Below are positions 1 through 10,914 of a stretch of DNA of 64,000 nucleotides, in pieces; the stretch's first letter is position 1; each line of letters starts with the position of its first letter. A program made the position numbers and the translations under genes. The DNA is from Cyathus striatus. Its lineage: Eukaryota; Basidiomycota; Agaricomycetes; Agaricales; Nidulariaceae. The notes beneath the pieces were generated by a model. The model was not told the origin of the DNA, ran no database searches, and was given only the letters and a program-made list of their open reading frames with translations. The stretch is from positions 5,022,001-5,086,000 of the forward strand of contig JAOVFP010000004.1 in NCBI GenBank assembly GCA_025738555.1, in the 5' to 3' direction.

Positions 1-20
1 ATGTTGAGGGTGATGTAGGT

Positions 21-192
21 CTGCTCATCTTCTCTGATGGTGGTATTGGTGGTTCTGTTATTCCCAGTCCTTCTGATATTCCAGAGGTTTATTCATCTAA
101 TGGAGAGACACCAGAAGATCCTTCTGGAATATCTGAAGGACTGAGTGCAACAGAGCCACCAATACTGCCATCAGAGAAGATTAGTGGAGCAA
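21..192. repeat. Inverted repeat inside a former coding stretch
   Basis: Bases 21-87 reappear as a close reverse complement at about 120-192. Both arms are open in frame: the + strand encodes LIFSDGGIGGSV...SPSDIPE and the - strand encodes LIFSDGSIGGSV...SPSDIPE. The + frame stays open from base 3 to 257. This looks like a head-to-head duplicated piece of a transposon or gene that has decayed; the parent protein is not recognised. The edge of the window cuts it on the left. Confidence 0.55.
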
Positions 193-559
193 GTTTTCTT
201 GCTGCCTCATCACCAGAGCTATATACCTTTCCATGTTCCTCAAACTTGACAGTATGATTATCATTTTTCATGTTCTACAAACTGACTGATATGCTGTTAC
301 CAGCCCAGTGCTCAATATGTAAGCAGAAGTGCTGATTGTCAATCATCTTCTCAACTCTAATTTGGTCTTCTCAGTCTTCCATATCAGGAATGATTGGTGG
401 TACCAAATCTTTGGTATGTACCTGTTCTTCAATTTCATGATTAATTATTTACTGTCTAAATGTAGTCCCCTCACTCCTCAAGAATGAACAATGGCTCCTC
501 CATGGTATGGGTTTAAAATCATTCAGTTATCTTCACCTTATTTCTTATTTTAATCACAG

Positions 560-764
560 CCTTTGATTGAAAGAGCATTCATGCTCTTGTCTAAGCTGAA
601 AGCAGTGGCACCAACACCCCAGGAACTTGAGAATGGTGGTGGTAGTACTGTGTACACACACATTGACCCTGTATTACTATTGAAAGTGGGTGAAGCCCCT
701 GTTGCTTCAATAGAGGAGCAACAGATGGACTTGGGGATTGATTCATCAAGTCAGCATCTTGACT
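560..764 (+). pseudogene. Isolated exon-like coding fragment, unrecognised
   Basis: An open stretch is bounded by a good acceptor (cacag at 555-559) and a good donor (gtaagt from 765). It encodes about 68 residues including ELENGGGSTVYTHIDP and EEQQMDLGIDSSSQHLD. No start codon, neighbouring exon or known domain could be joined to it. It lies in CpG-poor, transposon-like DNA, so it is more likely a captured or decayed gene piece than a working gene. Confidence 0.25.
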
Positions 765-830
765 GTAAGTTGCTTCAAACTACAGCAAAATATTGCTTAC
801 ATATTCAATAGTGACTGCTAGTGTTGCCAT

Positions 831-877
831 GGCTCAGCTAGGTTCAGCTCAGCTCAGCTCATCCTCAGTTCAGCTAC
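831..877. repeat. Short CAGCT-type repeat
   Basis: About seven imperfect repeats of gctcagct/gttcagct lie in a row. Confidence 0.6.
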
Positions 878-1574
878 TTTTGGCTTTGTGAGCTCTAAAA
901 AGCTGAAATTGCAGCTTGGCTTGGCTGGCTTGTGGCTAGCCAATGGCTCAGATATATATTTTTGCATAATCTCCATAAATATTATGTCTGTCACTCTTTA
1001 GATGTTTTTAAATAGCAAATATTGTACACAATATTATAGGTGCTCACTGAGCTGTGCTATTACTACTTATTTCCATTAATTCTTATAAGAAAAGCGGCAC
1101 AGACAAACTATGCAAGGTCCTGTCACATCATTGTCACATATCCACATGTCACGAAGGTGTGCACACTGCCACTGTCATCGATTATTATGGATTTATTGAG
1201 AAGTTAGGTTCTAGTTAATATTAATGCTCTGGAATGCAGAGATAATGTGTTAGTTTAATGCAAGGAAATGTCTATAAATTAGAATTGGAGGATATATGTG
1301 TATTATCTGTTCAGTTATATCAAATCAAAGATTCTAGATCCATGACTACAGCATGCTTTCAAGCAACTTTCAAGTTAAAGTTGTGTATTTCATATTAAAA
1401 AAATGCTGTATAATTTTTTTTCAAATACAGAATTGTACAGATGGTTTATAGAAGACATTTACTTGACTTTTATTCTAAGAAAGTGTTGAGAAAGTGTATG
1501 TTTACTGTAATACATGTCAATAAATAATATATTGAAAATATTGCTCAGCTTGGGGGCTTGAGCCTCAGCAGTAC
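878..1574. other. AT-rich non-coding stretch
   Basis: No open frame or repeat of note is visible. The DNA is AT-rich with few CG dinucleotides, continuous with the repeat block on both sides. Confidence 0.5.
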
Positions 1575-1599
1575 TTATCCCTCCCCCACCCTTTCACCT

Positions 1600-1875
1600 A
1601 AACTTCACATGAATTTCACATGAACTTCACCTATTCACGTGAATTTCATGTAAAATTCACATGAAATACACATTGAAGTAACATTTTCACATGAAATTCA
1701 CATGTTTTCATGTGAAGTCCACATGAATTTCACCTTCATCTAGGATGTTCCAAAATCACAAAAATTTGGTGAAATTCAAGTGAAGTTTAGGTGAAAACTA
1801 AGTGAAATTTAAACATGAAATTCACATGGAATTCACATGGAATTCACATGAAATTCATGTGAAGTACACATGAAA
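1600..1875. repeat. Left arm of TTCACATGAA/TTCATGTGAA repeats
   Basis: A dense run of the self-complementary-style 10-mers ttcacatgaa, ttcatgtgaa and ttcacgtgaa is separated by 0-6 bases, with about 20 copies in the arm. The 10-mer pair can form hairpins at many registers. The arm has an inverted partner near 3750-4080. Confidence 0.75.
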
Positions 1876-1979
1876 TAGAGTTAATCAATCAAATATATTA
1901 TACCATCTAACAAGTAACACAAAGTCGACAAGTGAGAACAAGATCAAAGCTTCATTCAAATACATTTTTAAACTACTTA

Positions 1980-2405
1980 GGCCTCCCCCATTCGCTCCCC
2001 TCGCTATGCGCTATGCATTCACTCTCCCCTCGCTATACATTCCCCACCCCTCGCTGTGTTCTCCCCCCCTCGTTATGTGCTATGCGCTATGCATTCCCCC
2101 CCTTGCTATGTGTTCCCCTCCCCTCATTATACATCCCCCCCCTCACTATGCACTCCCCTCCCCTCGCTATGTGTTCTCCCCCCTCCTCGCTATACCGCTA
2201 TACGCTATGCATTCCCCCCCCCCCTCACTATGCATTCTCCCCCCCCTTGTTATGCGCTATGCGCTATGCGTTCTCCCCCCCCCCCTTGCTACGCGCTATG
2301 CACTCCTTCCCCCCTTGCTATACGTCCCCCTCCTTGCTATACATCCCCCCCTCGCCATATGTCCCCCCCTCTCGTTATGCGTCCTCCTTGCATCCATCTC
2401 CCCCC
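1980..2405. repeat. Pyrimidine-rich low-complexity tract
   Basis: Degenerate copies of cccctcgctatgcgctatgcattc with variable C runs continue for over 400 bp. All three + frames are open for long distances (apparent products of 187-262 residues). That is a consequence of the base composition and not a sign of coding. Confidence 0.75.
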
Positions 2406-2409
2406 TATC

Positions 2410-3260
2410 GTTGTCGTCGTCACAACAGAGGGAAGGACGGAGGCGCTGGATGGCATGGCGTCGTTGTCGTTGTCACGGCGCAGAAGGAAGGACGGGGATG
2501 CTGGGTCATGTGGTGTCGTCATCATCGTCGTCGTCAAGGCACAGAGGGAACGACGAAGGCACTGGGTGACGTGGCGCTCATCGTTACCTCGCCTCGCTAT
2601 GCGCCCCCGCCACTGCCACCCCTCCCGGTGGGCACTGCCCTCATCATTGGTGTTTGGTGTTTGGCGATGGCATCATCGTGCTGCGACGCAAGGGGGAGGA
2701 CGGGGCGCTGGGTGAGATGAGATGCATGGGGAGAAGGTGTCCTCACCAGCTGGGCGGCATGACGTCGTCGTGTCGCGACGCAGAGGGAGGATGGGGGCAC
2801 TGTGAGAGGTGGCGGGGATGAGACGTGTGGGGAGAAGAGACGGAGGACAGCGCACTTACCGGCTGGTTAGCAGGAGTCGTCGTCGTCGCGACGCAGAGGG
2901 GAGGACGAAGGTGCTAGGTGAAATGAGACGCGTGGGGGTGTCGTGACACGGAGGGAGGACAGGGACGCTGGGAGAGATGAGACGGAGGACGGTGTCCTCA
3001 CCGGCTGGGTGACATGGCGTCATTGTCGTCACAACGCAGAGGTGAGGACGGGGGCGCTGTGAGACGTGGGCACTGGGTGACATCGCGGGGACGAGATGCG
3101 CGGTGACAGTAGCTGTCCTCGCTGGCTTGGTGGCATGGCGTCGTCGTATCGCGACGCAGAGGGGAGGACGGAGGCGGTGGGTGATGTGGTGACAATAAGA
3201 AACGGGGGGAGAGGACGCCTGGAGGACGCTGTTCTCGCTAATGTCCTCACCAGCGTGCAT
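2410..3260. repeat. GC-rich degenerate minisatellite
   Basis: Repeated blocks of roughly 100-150 bp share ggcatggcgtcgtcgt, cgcgacgcagagggaggac and gggatgagacg. The block is GC- and CpG-rich, in sharp contrast with the AT-rich, CpG-poor DNA around it. Open frames on both strands here are all Arg/Pro/His/Ser-rich and overlap each other, so none is called as a gene. Confidence 0.65.
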
Positions 3261-3604
3261 GCGCTGTGGATGCTGTCATTAGCGTTCATCCTCATCGTTC
3301 ACGCCGTCATCGACTCACCTGATATGGACAACTCCCTCGTTGTCCCCCTCACTCCCCTCCGTCTCCTTTAACCGTTCGTTGTGAGCCCTGGCATCTTGTC
3401 TGCCTCGCATGTGCCCGTTGCGTCGTCCGAATACGAGGAAGGGAAGAAGGAGGAGGGAGACGGAAGGGGAGCGGAGGAAGGGTGATGGTGGATGGGCAGT
3501 CGTGACGTGGTAACGTCGGAGGGTGCCGTTAACCAAAACGGTCCGACACTGCCACGTACGGTTAGATGCTTAACCTATACGCTAATTTCTCCAACTGAAA
3601 TAAC

Positions 3605-3696
3605 GCTCGTGTGGTGTAGTGGTATTAGTTGGCTCAACGTGTGAATTTACGTTTACGTAATGTTATGTGGGCGAGAGTTCGATTCGTCGTGGTGCC
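3605..3696 (+). other. tRNA-like (SINE head or tRNA pseudogene)
   Basis: An A-box-like tggtgtagtggtatta near 3613 and a B-box-like gagttcgattc at 3675-3685 lie at tRNA-like spacing and end in ggtgcc. The acceptor arms (gctcgtg against the 3' end) do not pair, so it cannot be a working tRNA. It is best read as a tRNA-derived segment inside the surrounding repeat element. Confidence 0.35.
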
Positions 3697-3744
3697 AATA
3701 ACTTTTTATATAAGTACTATTACATCTACTAGTAGTAGTATCAA

Positions 3745-4075
3745 ACACGGAATCATGTTTACCTGAATTCCATGTGAATGCCAGGTGAAATTCACCTGGT
3801 TAATTCACGTAGAATTCAGATATTCATGCCTTCATGTGTAATTCATGTGCAATTCACATGAATTTCATGCGGGGTTTTTCATGTGAATTTCACCTATTCA
3901 CGTTGTTCCATATGAAATTCATGTGAATCACATGTGAAATTCACATGAAGCAATTTGCAGGGGATTCCCCCAAAATCCGAGAAAATTGAGGTCCAAAACT
4001 TCAGGTGAATTTCACATGAAATTCACGTAAAATTCACATGAATAGGTGAAGTTCACGTGAAATTCACATGAAAAG
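3745..4075. repeat. Right arm of TTCACATGAA repeats
   Basis: Second cluster of ttcacatgaa/ttcacgtgaa units, inverted relative to the arm at 1600-1875, and followed by the g-rich cap of the element. Confidence 0.7.
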
Positions 4076-4448
4076 GGTGGGGGAGAGTAAAGACCTCCAA
4101 GAAAGGGGGAAAGGGAAGCAAGAATGGAAAGACAGTGAGTACCTCAACAGTTAGGAGTTCATGCAGAAGTGGAAAACTGACTTATTAGACTGATATAAAT
4201 GAAATTGATGTGAGCAGCTGTTGCTGCCACATTGGCTGATTACCCAATTAGGAAGGTAACTGATGGGATGCTCAAATGAGTGTGCATCACAGAAAGGGAG
4301 TGCATTGGTCTATATGCACAATTGGCTGACTGCCACCTGGGCACTGACAACACATTTGCTTATACATGGACCAGGGAAATACCAGGAAGAAAAATCATAT
4401 TTTATTACTATGCAATTTGTAAGTAGAGTAGCTAGAAATTGTATATAG

Positions 4449-4625
4449 TAAGGGAAAAGGGGAAGAAATAAGGCAAGAACTGCCAGGCATTCTTCCCCCC
4501 ACAGATAGAGCAGTATACAGACGAGAATCAGAATTATTTACAAGACATTTTGACACTGAATTACATACTGAGTTTGCTGAATTAGAATCTGAATACCTTG
4601 ACACTGAAAACCTTGACATGTTCTA
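4449..4625 (+). pseudogene. Open coding-like remnant without a start
   Basis: The frame ending in a stop at about 4625 encodes ELPGILPPTDRAVYRRESE and an acidic tail with EFAELESEYLDTENLDMF. No start codon or upstream exon is evident and no domain is recognised. It may be the C-terminal end of a transposon-encoded protein. Confidence 0.2.
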
Positions 4626-4984
4626 AGAATAAAACTAAGCTAAACTGATCTATAAATAACTTGTTCTATTTTTGAAATTGAAATCATTGTGCCCCTCAAA
4701 CTTACTGAACTTACACCTTGGGATTTGAGTTTATTATTATATTTAGGATTTTATATTCTAAGTACATAAGAATTACTTAAACTCATCACATGACTCAACA
4801 GCACTTATTGTGTGCCAATCATACAATGTGCTGCTGATACAAGCAGCATGGGTGTCCTGGCTGTACTGTCCACACCTGGCAAAACAATATATTGTACTCA
4901 CAATTTATTCTCCTCTGCTATCCTGGATCATACAAAATTGTATTATGACAACATGACAATTTTTACTACAGCACACTAGTATGT

Positions 4985-7900
4985 TCTTTATTTAATTTCC
5001 CCCACATCCTGAGTGTCGGATATGTATAGTTTGAGGTGCTGTAGGTTGCATGTAGAATTGCAGGAGGGCTCCACTGCATTTTGCAAAATGCAAATTCCAC
5101 TAATGATGGAAACATAAATTATCTGGGTGCCATCAGATGTTCCCTTGACTCATGCATATTTCTACATCTATCATTTGCATTCTGAAGAACAATATATTAT
5201 ACCTACTATCTAATCCCCTCTACTGTTCTCTATTGAACTATATAATGTATTATAGGAGATGAATAGATGTAGTATACTAGAATGTTATTTGTAGGGACTT
5301 CCCAACACCTCATGAACACTGGATATGTATATGTTGAGCAGCTGTACTTTTTGTGTAGGATAATGGGAGAGGTCCTCTGCATTTCATGAAACACACATTC
5401 CACAAATATGTTTTCCCAGCCAGCTTATATTTCTACATTTATCACTTGTGTTCTGAATAACAATGTACTATACTCTCTTCTCTACTGTTCTCTACAACAA
5501 TAAATTAAGTATCATAGAAAATGAAGATATATAGTACCCTAGAACATTATTATAAGACTTTACCTCACCTCCTGAATACTGGATATTATATTTCTAGCAG
5601 CTGCATTTTGCATATAGAATAATGGGAGGGGTCCACTGCATTTAGAGAAATAAATTACATATTACATCACATGAAGATAATGTTATTATAGATTATTCCC
5701 ATGCTTGGATACCTCAGATATGTATAGTTCCAGCAGCCATACTTTGCATGTAGAATAACGGGAGGACTCTGTTGTGTTTCATGAAACACAAATTCCACAA
5801 ATGATGTAATCACATGTTCCCTCAGAAAATACATATTTCTACATTTATCATTTGCATTCTAAATAACTTCATCTAATATTCAGCATTCAATACCCACTCC
5901 TGTCCTCTCTTGAACTAAGAAATGTTTCATAGGAAATAATCAGATATAGTACACTAGAATGTTATTTGTAGGACTTTCCCACACCTCCTGAAAATCAGAT
6001 ATGTATATCTCAACTGGCTGTACTTTGCATGTAGGATAACAGGAAGGTCTGCTGCATATCAAGAAATGCACATTCCACCAATGATGAGAACATCAGTTAT
6101 CCAGGTGCCATCAGATGTTCCCTCAGCTAATGTATATTTCTACATTTATCATTTGTGTTTTGAATAGTGATGTATTATACTCTCTTCTCTACTGTTCTCT
6201 ACAACAACAAATTAAGTATCATAGGAAATGAAAACATGTGGTACCCTCAAATGTTATCATAGGACTTTCCCTCACCTCCTGAGCACTGGGTGTGTGTATT
6301 TATAACAGCTGTATTTTATGTGTAGAATAACAGGAGGAGTCTGCTGCTTTTTGCAAAATGTACATTCCACAAACAATGTGAACATCAATTATCTGGGTGC
6401 CATCAGATGTTCCCTTGGTTAATGTATATTTCTACATCTATTGTTTGCATTCTGAAGAACAATATATTATACCCACTATTTAATCTCCTCTACAGTTCTA
6501 TATGTAACTAAATAATGTATTATAGGAGTTGAATATATGTTGTGTGCCATCATCATGTTATATGATTTTCCCACACATCCTAATCACTGGATATGTATAT
6601 TCTGAGTGGCTGTACTCTGCATGTAAAATAACAGGATGGTTCCTCTGTGTTTCATGAATTGCACACTCCACAAATGATGTGAACATCAATTATCCAGATC
6701 CCATCACATATTCCCTTGGCTAATGTATATTTCTACATCTATCATTTGCATACTGAAGAGCAATATATTATACCCACTATTTAATCCCCTCTACTGTATT
6801 GTATTACACTAAAATACTATATATAGGATGTTCCCTTGCCTTCAGAGCACCATGTATGCATATTTCAATTGGCAGTACTTTGCATGTAGAATAACAAGAG
6901 GGGTCAGCTGTGTTTCATGAAATGCACATTCCACAAATGATGTTCTCATCAATTATCTGGGTCCCATCACATGTTCCCTCGGCTAATTTAGATTTCTACA
7001 TTTATTATTTGCATTCTGAATATCAATGTATTATACTCTCTCCTCTACTGTTCTCTAAAACAATAATTTAAGTATTGTAAAACATGAAGATATGTAGTAC
7101 ACAAGAACATCATTACAGGACTTTCTCACACCTCCAAAACCTTGGATGCACATATTTTGAGCAGTTGTATTTTGTGTGTATAATAATGGGAGGGGTCCAC
7201 TGTATTTTGCAAAATGCACATTCCACAAATGATGTGAACATCAATTATCTGGACCCCATCACATGTTCCCTTGGCTAGTGTGTATTTCTGCATGTATCAT
7301 TTGAGTTCTGATGAACAATATATTATACCTACTATTTAATCCCCTCTACAGTCCTCTATTGAACTAAGTAATGTATTATAGGAGTTGAATATATATCATA
7401 CACCATCATCATATTATATGACTTTCCCACACTTCCTAATCACCAGATATGTATATTCCAAGCAGCCATACTTTGCATGTAGAATAACAGGAGGGGTCTA
7501 TTGCATTTTGCAAAATGCACATTCTACAAATGATGTGAATATCAATTATCTAGATCCTATCACATATTCCCTCAGCTAATGTATATTTCTACATCTATTG
7601 TTTGCATTCTGATGAACAATGTATTATACCCACTATTTAATCCCCCCTACTGTGCTCTGTCAAGATAAATAGTGTATTATAGGAGTTGAGGATATGTAGT
7701 ACACCATTATCATGTTACATGACTTTCCCACAACTCCTGGACATTGGATATGTATATTTTGAGCAGCTGTATTTTGTGTGTAGAATAATGGGAGAGCTCA
7801 GCTGGGTTTTGCGAAATGCAAATTCTACAAATGATGTGCACATAAATTATTCACATGTGATCAGATGTTCCCTCAGCTACTTTATAATTCTACACTAATC

Positions 7901-8480
7901 ATTTGCATTCTGAATAACACTGTCTAATGTTCAGCATTTACTGAACTCTATCGAAATAAGTAATGTGTTATAGAACATGAAGATGTGGTAGTATACTAAC
8001 ATCATGATATCTGACTCTCCCACACCACCAGAATCTCAAATACACATATTTCAAGGGGCAATACTTTTACATGTAGAATAATGGGAGTGTTCTGTTGCAT
8101 ATTGCAAAACACACATTCCTGAAAGAATGTGAACATCAATTATCCAGGTACCATCACATGTTCCCTTGGCTTATATATATTTCTATATTGATCATTTGCA
8201 TTCTGAATAATGATGTATTATATTCTTTTCTCTACTGCTCTCTACAACAGTAAATTAAATATTACCAGACCTGAAGATATATATTACACCAACATGTTAT
8301 ATTACTTTTACATGCCTCTAGAACATCAGATATGTATATTTAAAGCAGAAATACTTTGCGTGTATAATAACAGAATTGATTTGGAAAGGTAGCAAGCAGG
8401 ACACAGTTATGTGTCTCAAAATGCAAATTCTAAAAATACCGTATAAATTAGTCAGATCATATTACATGTAACTCATGTTT
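4985..8480. repeat. Satellite array, ~301 bp unit, about 11 copies
   Basis: Landmarks such as acatcaattatct, catcacatgttccct, tatatttctacat and gcatgtagaataacaggagg recur through the array near 5113, 6088, 6379, 6681, 6945, 7238, 7540, 7842 and 8133. Spacing is mostly 300-302 bp, with some copies shortened to 150-270 bp by deletions. Copies differ at roughly 10-25% of sites and almost lack CG dinucleotides. Small ORFs recur at 7084, 7385 and 7686 exactly 301 bp apart, but 301 is not a multiple of three and the predicted peptides share no domain, so they are shadows of the repeat. Confidence 0.85.
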
Positions 8481-9500
8481 CTTTATTTATACTTTGAGTT
8501 TTTAATAACAGGTTACATAATCCGTTACTGAATACATGAATCTAACTATATTGTATGGTAATATGTAGTAGTGTAGTGCTAGTAATACAGGTATATTGTT
8601 ACCAAACATAAGTAGGGTACAGTATATGTACCCCAGATGTTGTTGTTGGCTGTGTACTCAGCTGGCTCAGATCTGGTACCCTTTTGGAACCGAATTTGAT
8701 GCCTGACATATCCATATTATTTTAAGTCTTCCATCTTACAAATTTATGACAGCACATCAACACACAGACTTTCAGCCAGCTGTACCACCAATGTGCCAAC
8801 ACACATCGATTGCTGCTACTTTCCGTTTCTTTTCACTATAGTCGCTAAGACTATATCTTTATTTTCAATCTTACAACACAAAATGAAAGTACATTATTAT
8901 TTTATTATCATTTATTCAGATTCTTACAACAGGAAACAAAGACATTTTATTCTTGTCATTTTCTGTTTATATCTAACAGAGAGGCTGCCGCAACACGACA
9001 GCCTTTAATTTCAATGATATACATACCGTATCATATTAACTGTGAGGCTATTTCTCATCGAGTTACGGACAAAAAAGTTTTCTGCAGTATCATAATCATC
9101 CAGTTGTTTCATTGCTCCAGTACTATTACATTTACACAAGTATCTAAGACTACTATCAACATATAAGTACACTTAGTTTTCGATGTCTACGCAAAAAACT
9201 GAATCCAATTTCGAGTTTTGCGACATAGATCCGATACTCGTTCCGTAAGCCTTGAGATTGATGATTAGTACCGAGTATCGAATAAGCGAGCTATGAACCG
9301 AAAAGTTGAACCGAAAACGGAGGACATGCCGTGGGGCCGAAGGACAGAGCTCGAAAACTTTGGCGTAGTCGAGCGTGGTTGCCCGGCTTTCCATACTTAC
9401 TTACATAAATCTTAAGGCAGAGCCCTACAGCTACTTACCTAAGTATGTCAAGACTCCGCCAACGCCTCACTGGCACTCTTCACCCAACATAAGTAGCAAT
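8481..9500. other. Gene-free stretch
   Basis: AT-rich DNA with only short unrelated frames. CG frequency rises again after about 9170, which marks the edge of the repeat compartment. No promoter or RNA gene is seen. Confidence 0.5.
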
Positions 9501-9507
9501 AAATCCT

Positions 9508-9640
9508 GGAATCCCACCAAGGTTTTGTCGGTGCGCGCGAAGGGATGCTACACCTTGTTAATATCTCCTACTTTTATCCTTTCCCCCCCCCACCTAAAAA
9601 CCCGGAATCCCACTGAGGTCTTGTCGGTGTGCGCATGGCA
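9508..9640. repeat. Short direct duplication
   Basis: ggaatcccaccaaggttttgt at about 9509 and ggaatcccactgaggtcttgt at about 9603 start two similar segments, both running on into gtcggtg(c/t)gcgc. The offset is about 94 bp. Confidence 0.5.
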
Positions 9641-10029
9641 AAATTTCTTCACACTTCTTCCATATTATTATCAATGTTTCTTCAAATGGGCCCGTGATAT
9701 AATGCACCAGCATCATTGGTTGTACTGGTCATGGGCATATCCAGGGTGTGTTTCACAGATTTACCTCCCTGGGTTGCATTTTGATCATGACTCTTCAAGC
9801 TTCAGTGAGCATCAAGTCCATCAATCCTTACCGTCCTATTACCAATGTTACTTGTTCTCTAGGATTGAATATTGAATGTGTACACGCTCACAGTTGGGGA
9901 GAAGTTGCTATTGGTGTGCTTACAGTGTATCCATGTATGCACACTTATAAAGTGACTCAACCAAGCGTTCGCTACTAGTACTAGGTAAGTACTTACTCTT
10001 TGTTCAATCGCGTTCTCATGATACGTAGT

Positions 10030-10150
10030 TAAAGTGGACGAGGCTTTGTCCAAATGTGTATGTCACGAATACGAAGTTGACGAAGATGAGACTCTTTACA
10101 AGCTGGTTCACCGTGAATATGAGGTCGACGTGGATGAGGCTTTTCCTTGG
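10030..10150 (+). repeat. In-frame repeat encoding EYEVD..DE units
   Basis: The + frame encodes three related stretches: VDEALSKCVCHEYE, VDEDETLYKLVHREYE and VDVDEAFPWFV. The nucleotide repeat (gaatacgaagttgacgaaga / gaatatgaggtcgacgtgga) has a period near 50 bp. It could be the relic of a repetitive protein; no complete gene can be built around it. Confidence 0.35.
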
Positions 10151-10914
10151 TTCGTCCCTTCTCTTCTTTCCCTTGTATCTCCTCTCATCTCCTTCTCTTC
10201 CCTACTTACACTCTGCTACCCCCTTTCAACCCCATCTAGTTTCAACCCCACCTAGTGTGTATTTTCAGCTGGCAAAGGCAACGACAACATCCGCTACTAT
10301 GCATACGAATCAGACAACGTCCAACCTGGGCGAAGAGTACAAGTTAACCGACCCCCAGTACGGGATTTGATTCCTCCCCGCTGCACGCTGAATGTCAATG
10401 AGTGTGAGATTGTGAGGGCGTACAAGGCCCACGAGGGCGGTGTTGAGTGGATTTCGTTTTTGTTTTGGAGAGTGAGGAGGGGGGAGATGCGACGTGCACG
10501 ATGTTTCTCGCTGGATATAGCGTGATGCCTGGAGGGGTGCTGGCTCGTGGGTGGGGTATATGTGTTTGTGTGGCTCGTATATGCTATTCAATGCAAATTC
10601 AATGCATTATTGTTGGGCTGAGAAAGCTGCTGTGCAATAGGCAGATTGATGGTTGAGAAGCCTCAAATATATTAAGAATAATAGTAATTATGCTAACATT
10701 AGATGTACGCAAAGAAGCATACTGGTTAACTCTGATAGAGGTCCAGGAGCTGTATATCTATAACGCATTTTCACCAGACATTTTACATACGCAAATCAGA
10801 CAACACAGTAGTGCTCAACGTCCGCGTCAACCTTTGCAACCGGCGGGTTATAATTGAAGACATCATGAAAATATACATATACATTAGAGCTTTAGTAACC
10901 AGTACCGGTGATAC

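Larger units (their letters stand above)
1575..4090. mobile_element. Inverted-repeat element built of TTCACATGAA palindromes
   Basis: The left end (from about 1575) reads cccTCCCCCACCCTTTCac followed by ttcacatgaatttcac-type repeats. The right end (to about 4090) is its reverse complement, with gaaaagggtgggggagag at 4070-4087. Both ends therefore carry the same C-rich cap plus an arm of palindromic 10-mers. The middle holds a pyrimidine-rich tract, a GC-rich minisatellite and a tRNA-like segment, and no transposase. A target duplication could not be fixed. It is probably a non-autonomous DNA element or a foldback element of unknown class. Confidence 0.55.

Noticed and set aside
1932..2720. 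A 262-codon open frame and two overlapping frames of 187 and 219 codons on the + strand
   Set aside because: All three frames are open at once because the tract is a pyrimidine-rich repeat; the peptides are only Pro/Ser/Leu/Tyr-rich low complexity.
3605..3696. Working tRNA gene
   Set aside because: A and B boxes are plausible but the acceptor stem does not pair and the anticodon arm is not definable.
7084..7898. Three similar 64-70 codon ORFs exactly 301 bp apart
   Set aside because: They follow the satellite period, which is not a multiple of three, and older copies of the unit do not keep the frame.
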